Assembly (NCBI GenBank): GCA_046351095.1
Contig: JAXLZC010000002.1
Location: forward strand, 1 to 27,952
Source of the DNA: BQWY01 sp046351095
GTDB lineage: Bacteria; Nitrospirota; Nitrospiria; Nitrospirales; Nitrospiraceae
Length of the DNA stretch: 27,952 nucleotides
Direction of reading: 5' to 3'
In this document: in pieces, positions 23,792 through 27,952 of the stretch
How the letters are laid out: every line of letters starts with the position of its first letter
Position numbering within the stretch: position 1 is the stretch's first letter
Notes under the pieces: generated by a model
What the model was told of the DNA's origin: nothing
The model's database searches: none
The model's input: only the letters and a program-made list of their open reading frames with translations
Made by a program: the position numbers and the translations under genes

Positions 23792-24508
23792 ATGGCGGAA
23801 TGGCTTCGACAGCCGGGATTTTTCCTGACGCACGCGACGATCGGCGCCGACTTAAGTCAGTTGATGGCGACCCTGTTCACCGGCCTGTTCATCATTGGGT
23901 GGGTGCAAGGGCGGCGTGGGGCCGGGCATGCGCACCATTGGCTGATGCTCGGCGGCATGATCACCATGCTTGTGTTTTTTGTGAACTATTATTTGTTCCG
24001 CTCGCTCGGCGTGCTGGCCTACGAGGGGAAAGAAGGATTTGGCGGTCCGGAGTCCTTGTACTACAGCCTGTTCATTCCGCTGCTGATCTTTCACATCGCG
24101 CTGGTCATCATCGGATTGGTGATGGCGGTGTACATGATCGTGCTCGGATTCCGCTCGCAGGTGGTCGTCGGCGGGAAGCGCACGCTCAAAAATGCTGTGC
24201 TGCAAACGTCCTGGCGGAAGGTCGGGATGATTTTCGGCGGGGTCGTCGGCGTCTTGGCGCTGCTGTTTTTGTCGCGCGTCGCGACGGCGGGATTCTCGAT
24301 GCGCAAGCTTGAAGTGTATCTGGCGTTTTTGATCTTACTCGTTATCGTCTTCGGCTTGGAATTGCTGATTCAGCGGATTTGGCCGAACGGCGAACGGCGG
24401 CACCGCGCTTTAGGCCTGTTCACGATGGTGATCTATTGCGTGCTCTTTTTGACCGGCACGTTCACCTACACGCTGCTGTACATTCTCTACCCTGGGAAGA
24501 TCGGGTAA
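23792..24508 (+). CDS. DUF420-like membrane protein, possible oxidase assembly factor (CtaM/YozB type)
   Basis: A polytopic protein with about six spans: QLMATLFTGLFIIGWVQG, LMLGGMITMLVFFVNYYLF, LFIPLLIFHIALVIIGLVMA, GMIFGGVVGVLALLFL, YLAFLILLVIVFGLELLI and MVIYCVLFLTGTFTYTLLY. The pattern of conserved His and aromatic residues (GHAHHWLM, NYYLFRSLG, then GGPESLYYS and IFHIAL) resembles DUF420, whose member CtaM is needed to mature a heme-copper oxidase in Staphylococcus. At 238 residues it is longer than the usual ~150-190, with extra C-terminal spans. It is separated from the methyltransferase by one base, so the two are co-translated. The DUF420 call is from pattern memory and is moderately sure. 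Confidence 0.65.
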   Translation: MAEWLRQPGFFLTHATIGADLSQLMATLFTGLFIIGWVQGRRGAGHAHHWLMLGGMITMLVFFVNYYLFRSLGVLAYEGKEGFGGPESLYYSLFIPLLIFHIALVIIGLVMAVYMIVLGFRSQVVVGGKRTLKNAVLQTSWRKVGMIFGGVVGVLALLFLSRVATAGFSMRKLEVYLAFLILLVIVFGLELLIQRIWPNGERRHRALGLFTMVIYCVLFLTGTFTYTLLYILYPGKIG

Positions 24509-24517
24509 CGCGCAGTG

Positions 24518-24566
24518 CTCAGGACTCGTACCTCAGCACTCAGCACTCATGACCTAGCACTCAGCA
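24518..24566 (+). repeat. Array of seven 7-bp units, consensus CTCAGCA
   Basis: In perfect 7-base phase the units are CTCAGGA, CTCGTAC, CTCAGCA, CTCAGCA, CTCATGA, CCTAGCA and CTCAGCA. The array fills most of the 71-bp gap between the DUF420 and PCP-reductase-domain genes. It resembles heptanucleotide arrays seen between genes in many bacteria; no function is known to me. Confidence 0.75.
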
Positions 24567-24579
24567 CGCTGGTGTCGTC

Positions 24580-25083
24580 ATGCTAGTCTGCGGCTGCGGG
24601 CGTTGGATGCATACGCAGGGTGTGGAGGAACGGACGGTCGGTACCGCGGAGACCACCTGGTTTGTCCGGTCGGAATGTCTTGGGTGTCGTTGGCGTGTCG
24701 GGGTGGATGTGACGCCGACTCAAGCAGCGGCCTCCAGCTTGGTCGATCGCATGATGTGGACCGACGAAGCGGCGCACAAACTGTCTCGCTTGCTGCCGTA
24801 TGTCCAGCCGCTCGTCAAAGACGAGGTCGAGCAGTATGTGCGTCGTAAGCAGGCCCGCGTCATCACCTTCGATGTGATGGCCGAGGCGCGGCAAGGCGGC
24901 GCGATCGTATGGGACGAAGATGCGCAGCAGCGGCTCGCGCGAGTGCCGGCGGCGGTGCGCGCGATGGCGCGTGTGGAGTTGGAACGCACCGCGGCGGAGC
25001 GTGGATTGTCCAGCGTAACAGTCGCGTTGATGGAAGAGACGAAGGCAAAGTATTTCGGCATGGCCGCGAGTAAGCCCTCGTGA
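24580..25083 (+). CDS. Zinc-ribbon protein with two tandem PCP-reductase (PCP_red) domains
   Basis: The N-terminal ~40 residues carry CxC and CxxC pairs (C4, C6, C33, C36) and probably bind zinc or iron. Two homologous ~45-residue blocks follow. The first (60-104) reads WTDEAAHKLSRLLPYV through VITFDVMAEA. The second (111-155) reads WDEDAQQRLARVPAAV through SVTVALMEET. The pattern W-x-x-[ED]-A ... L-x-x-[LV]-P ... VT-x-x-[VL]-M is that of the PCP_red domain found at the end of BchB/ChlB. Nothing else here suggests chlorophyll synthesis, so the domain presumably has another, maybe redox- or heme-related, role. The second repeat is the better match. The Shine-Dalgarno is weak. It sits between oxidase-assembly-like and membrane genes in the same direction. 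Confidence 0.75.
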   Translation: MLVCGCGRWMHTQGVEERTVGTAETTWFVRSECLGCRWRVGVDVTPTQAAASSLVDRMMWTDEAAHKLSRLLPYVQPLVKDEVEQYVRRKQARVITFDVMAEARQGGAIVWDEDAQQRLARVPAAVRAMARVELERTAAERGLSSVTVALMEETKAKYFGMAASKPS

Positions 25084-25099
25084 CCGTGATCTGACGCGG

Positions 25100-26227
25100 A
25101 TGCTGCATCGATTGACCTTACGAGTGTTGCCGCAGTTGACGCTGGCCGTGACGGAGCCGGACATCCGTACGCGCAAGCGTTGGGTGATGTTCGTCATCGG
25201 ATTCGTCGCCTTCGCGTTGTATCGACTCGCAAAGGCGCTGGTGCCGTTGGAGCATCCGTTGGTGTTGTTGGCCGTGGCCGGCGCGATCGGCGCCGTGACC
25301 GCCGGTGTGTCGTACGGGATCGGTCGGCGCGCCTCGTTTACGTCGTTCGCCGGGTGGGCCGACTATGAAACGCCGCAGCGGTGGATCTGGTTGCTCGGAT
25401 GGGTCGGCGGAGTCTATGGCGTGCAACTGGCGTTGCTCGTGTTGGCGCTGTTGCAACTTTGCGTGAATTACGATTTTCTGAAACACCCGGACGGCCCGGC
25501 CATGATGGCTATCATCATTCCCTGTACGGCCGTCGCGCGGGACGCCATCGAAATCGGCCATGTGCGTTGGTTGGAATCACAAGGCCGGTCGTTTCTGACC
25601 TTCCCCGATGGGGGAAGCCTGTGGGCATTTGTGGCGCGCGAGCCGCAGGCCGTCGGACGATGGGCGGCCATCGGCGTGCTGTTGTGCTGTGTCGGCGTGT
25701 GGGCAGTAAAGATGGTGTTTCCCGCGATGGACGCGACGACGCTCGTATTGTTGCAGATGGCGATCGTCACGCTCGTGGGCGGCACGGTGTCGCTCTGCGC
25801 CTACCTTGACGGCTTGAGTCGTCCCCGTCCATGGTGGACGCTGTGGCAGCAAACCTCCACATGGGAGTTGCTGACGTTTTGGTTCTGGCCTGGATTGGCC
25901 TTTGCAGCGACCTATTTTTTTGTAGCCTACGGCGTCGGAGAATTTGTCGCACGGGTGCCGCGCGAGTCGACGGCCGTAGCCGTGAGCATCGGCATGACGG
26001 TCGGGGCGTTGATGGGTGGATATAGCCATTATCTCGGCGCGCGCCGCGCATTTGAACATCGTATTGCGGCCAGCGTGCCCGCGACGATGCTGCGTTGTCC
26101 CTTTATCGCGGGTATTCTTGGTGGCGCAAAGCCGACGCCCGGCGCCGTGCCGCCGCCATTTGTGTCCGGCGAACCTGCGGGGCTGACCGCTGCGCCCCAT
26201 GCCATTACGTTGGAGCGTGTTCCATGA
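25100..26227 (+). CDS. Polytopic membrane protein of unknown family
   Basis: About 375 residues with seven or so hydrophobic segments, among them RWVMFVIGFVAFALYRLA, PLVLLAVAGAIGAVTAGVSY, IWLLGWVGGVYGVQLALLVL, AAIGVLLCCVGVWAVKMVF, TTLVLLQMAIVTLVGGTVSL, ELLTFWFWPGLAFAATYFFV and VAVSIGMTVGALMGGYSHYL. A polar stretch (ARDAIEIGHVRWLESQGRSF, then LTFPDGG) lies between spans 3 and 4, and a Pro-rich tail follows the last span. I recognise no domain and no clear heme or copper site. The stop overlaps the start of the bd-like oxidase gene in ATGA, so the two are translationally coupled, and a role as accessory subunit or assembly partner of that oxidase is plausible. The start at 25100 is the first ATG after the preceding gene; its ribosome site is poor. 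Confidence 0.7.
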   Translation: MLHRLTLRVLPQLTLAVTEPDIRTRKRWVMFVIGFVAFALYRLAKALVPLEHPLVLLAVAGAIGAVTAGVSYGIGRRASFTSFAGWADYETPQRWIWLLGWVGGVYGVQLALLVLALLQLCVNYDFLKHPDGPAMMAIIIPCTAVARDAIEIGHVRWLESQGRSFLTFPDGGSLWAFVAREPQAVGRWAAIGVLLCCVGVWAVKMVFPAMDATTLVLLQMAIVTLVGGTVSLCAYLDGLSRPRPWWTLWQQTSTWELLTFWFWPGLAFAATYFFVAYGVGEFVARVPRESTAVAVSIGMTVGALMGGYSHYLGARRAFEHRIAASVPATMLRCPFIAGILGGAKPTPGAVPPPFVSGEPAGLTAAPHAITLERVP

Positions 26228-27952
26228 CGCGATCGGGTCTGTGGTGCGGTCTTGGCGGACTATTGTTGGCACTGTGGCTGTTGCTCGCGCCCGGCCATCC
26301 GGTCGAAGCGACGACGTACGGCAGCGCGCCCGCATCTGCGACGGCGCCGACCGAGGCGTCACCCTCGCGCGACGTGTTTTTTAAAACGCCGGGTGTACCG
26401 CAGGGCCCCACCGCGCCCGAGGCCGAGCAGATCAGTTACCCGCGGATCGGATCGTTCGATAGCCGGTTGATCGTCTGGTTTGTCACCCAGCAACATACGT
26501 ACTTCGGCGGATTCGTGTTGGCGCTGCCGATTTTCTGCGTCTTGATCGAATTCCTCGGTTTGAGCACACGAGATCGACAGTTGTCCGCCCGCTACGATCG
26601 CCTCGCGCGGGACTTTGCGCGGGTCTCGGTCTTGGCCATGTCGATGACGGCGGTGGTGGGCAGCATCATGCTCGCCATGTTCATCGGCCTCTATCCGCAC
26701 TTCATGAATTACATGGGCGGGACGTTCAAGACGTTCATGCCGTACTACGCCATCGTGTTTTTCGGCGAAGCCTGCATGCTGGTGCTCTACTACTACAGTT
26801 GGGATCGGTTGGGCTCGGGCAGCCGGAAATGGATGCATGCGGCGATCGGCGTCGTGACGAACGTCTTCGGCGGCGCATTGTTACTGCTGGCCAACGCCTG
26901 GGCGGCGTTTATGATGACGCCCGCCGGTGTCGACGCGCAGGGACAGTACCTCGGCAATGCCTGGCACCTGCTCCACTCGGCTTTGTGGAATCCGTTGAAC
27001 GTCCACCGTTTCCTCGCCGACATCATGTCGGGCGGCGCAGTCGTGTTGGCCTACGCGTCGTATCGCTTCTTGTCTACGAAGTCGCTGGAAGAGCGCGCCT
27101 ACTACGACTGGGTGGGCTATATCTTTTTGTTCGTCACCGTGTGTGCGCTGCTACCGATGCCGTTCGCGGGCTACTGGCTGATGCGCTCGGTCTACGCCTG
27201 GCGGCAGAGTATGGGCGTCACGATGATGGGCGGGTTGCTGACCTGGCTCTTTGTCGTGCAGGCCTTGTTGATCGGTGGGTTGTTTTTGGGCATCAACTAT
27301 TACCTCTGGCAAAGTCTGGCGCGCCTGAAAGGCGGCGAACGATATCTCCAGTACACGCAGTATCTGGTTTGGGGATTGATGCTCTGCGTGATGGTCTGGC
27401 TGACGCCGCATACCGTGATGATGTCGCCGAGCGAAGTGAAAGCGATGGGCGGGGCGCAACATCCTGTGGTCGGGAACTACGGCGTCATGTCGGCGAAAAA
27501 CGGCGCGGTGAACGTGATGATCTGTCTCACGGCGCTGAGTTTTATTTTTTATCGCCGTGCGAACCGGACGATGGCGATCGGATGGAAGCGATACGGCGAC
27601 GTCGCCATGGGCGCGTTGTTTTTGGTCGGAATGGCGCACATCACATGGCTGTCGATCTATGGATTTTACGTGCCGGCCAGCGTGCGTGTGGCGCTGTCGG
27701 GGCCGCAGGCCTGGACGACGTTTACGGTGGTCTTCGGCGGCATCATGTTGAATCGCGTGATGTTGCGCGGATCGACCGTGAACGGACCGGTGCGGTGGGG
27801 ATTGATGACCGATCGCGGCATGGTGGGATTGTTCGCCATTGCAGCCTCGTTCACCTGGGTGATGGGGTTGATGGGCTATATCCGCTCCTCCGGACGGTTG
27901 GCGTGGCACGTCAGCGAGTTGATGCCCGACGTGTCGCCTTGGGCCTTTACGC
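26224..27952 (+). CDS. Cytochrome bd-like oxidase subunit I (3' truncated by window edge)
   Basis: This integral membrane protein resembles CydA, which reduces O2, and the divergent bd-like oxidases described in Nitrospira. ATG at 26224 overlaps the previous stop (ATGA). Unusually it begins with a signal-like segment (1-29) and a ~45-residue Pro/Ala-rich stretch before the first CydA-like helix (QQHTYFGGFVLALPIF, H91, aligned with the E. coli H19 heme ligand). Further matches are FFGEACMLVLYYYSW (the acidic helix), LLLANAWAAFMMTPAG (CydA WILVANGWMQNPVG) and NVHRFLADIMSGGAVVLA (H261, E. coli H186). Beyond these I cannot find the usual quinol-binding Q-loop. Extra His lie in LTPHTVMM (H396) and GMAHITWL (H472). 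576 codons are visible and the end is outside the window. The bd-like fold is likely; its electron donor is unknown. Confidence 0.8.
   Translation, partial: MTRSGLWCGLGGLLLALWLLLAPGHPVEATTYGSAPASATAPTEASPSRDVFFKTPGVPQGPTAPEAEQISYPRIGSFDSRLIVWFVTQQHTYFGGFVLALPIFCVLIEFLGLSTRDRQLSARYDRLARDFARVSVLAMSMTAVVGSIMLAMFIGLYPHFMNYMGGTFKTFMPYYAIVFFGEACMLVLYYYSWDRLGSGSRKWMHAAIGVVTNVFGGALLLLANAWAAFMMTPAGVDAQGQYLGNAWHLLHSALWNPLNVHRFLADIMSGGAVVLAYASYRFLSTKSLEERAYYDWVGYIFLFVTVCALLPMPFAGYWLMRSVYAWRQSMGVTMMGGLLTWLFVVQALLIGGLFLGINYYLWQSLARLKGGERYLQYTQYLVWGLMLCVMVWLTPHTVMMSPSEVKAMGGAQHPVVGNYGVMSAKNGAVNVMICLTALSFIFYRRANRTMAIGWKRYGDVAMGALFLVGMAHITWLSIYGFYVPASVRVALSGPQAWTTFTVVFGGIMLNRVMLRGSTVNGPVRWGLMTDRGMVGLFAIAASFTWVMGLMGYIRSSGRLAWHVSELMPDVSPWAFT

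Noticed and set aside
24513..24567. CRISPR-like array
   Set aside because: The units are only 7 bp and contiguous, with no spacers and no cas genes nearby.
24580..25083. A chlorophyll or bacteriochlorophyll synthesis gene
   Set aside because: Only the small PCP_red domain is shared; the catalytic nitrogenase-like part of BchB is absent and no pigment genes are nearby.

Overview
The window is GC-rich bacterial DNA, roughly 60% or more by eye, from a Gram-negative chemolithotroph. The best guess is a Nitrospira-like member of the Nitrospirota. The reasons are an unusual cytochrome bd-like oxidase subunit I at the right edge, a DUF420 protein and a PCP-reductase-domain protein next to it, and a giant multicopper oxidase with exported copper proteins. 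The assignment rests on protein resemblance recalled from memory, not on a search.

Layout. (1) 1-3443: the end of an exported TPR/outer-membrane beta-barrel gene, followed by a secreted NodB-type polysaccharide deacetylase; together they look like part of an exopolysaccharide export and modification locus. (2) 3440-7247: a housekeeping RqcH/NFACT gene on the minus strand, a small zinc-ribbon protein, and an orphan HExxH-type putative peptide beta-hydroxylase preceded by a large inverted repeat. (3) 7352-10600: an AT-richer accessory island of Rhs C-terminal tips. It holds a Rhs core fragment with an L,D-transpeptidase-like (DUF2778/Tlde1) toxin, a membrane-anchored Sel1-repeat candidate immunity protein, a second Rhs core with a cysteine-rich unknown tip, a small membrane protein as candidate immunity, and a last Rhs scrap. 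The genes are joined by 4-base start/stop overlaps, and the two cores share a gap-free 416-bp direct repeat. (4) 10634-13549, minus strand: a KimA-like potassium transporter and an exported PKD-domain protein.

(5) 13750-27952, plus strand: the most interesting part. A 1622-residue, apparently six-domain multicopper oxidase has its copper motifs in permuted order. It is followed by two related exported blue-copper proteins (CxxHxxM), an exported TPR/HEAT scaffold, an O-methyltransferase, a DUF420 oxidase-assembly-like protein, a protein with a zinc ribbon and two PCP-reductase repeats, an unknown polytopic membrane protein, and the bd-like oxidase subunit, which runs off the edge. My inference is that this is a copper-dependent periplasmic oxidation and electron-transfer module, with a large oxidase acting on a metal or other substrate, copper carriers, and a membrane terminal oxidase with its assembly factors. 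The substrate cannot be read from the sequence. Codon choice suggests that the multicopper oxidase and the second copper protein are strongly expressed.

No tRNA, rRNA, CRISPR array or transposase gene was recognised.
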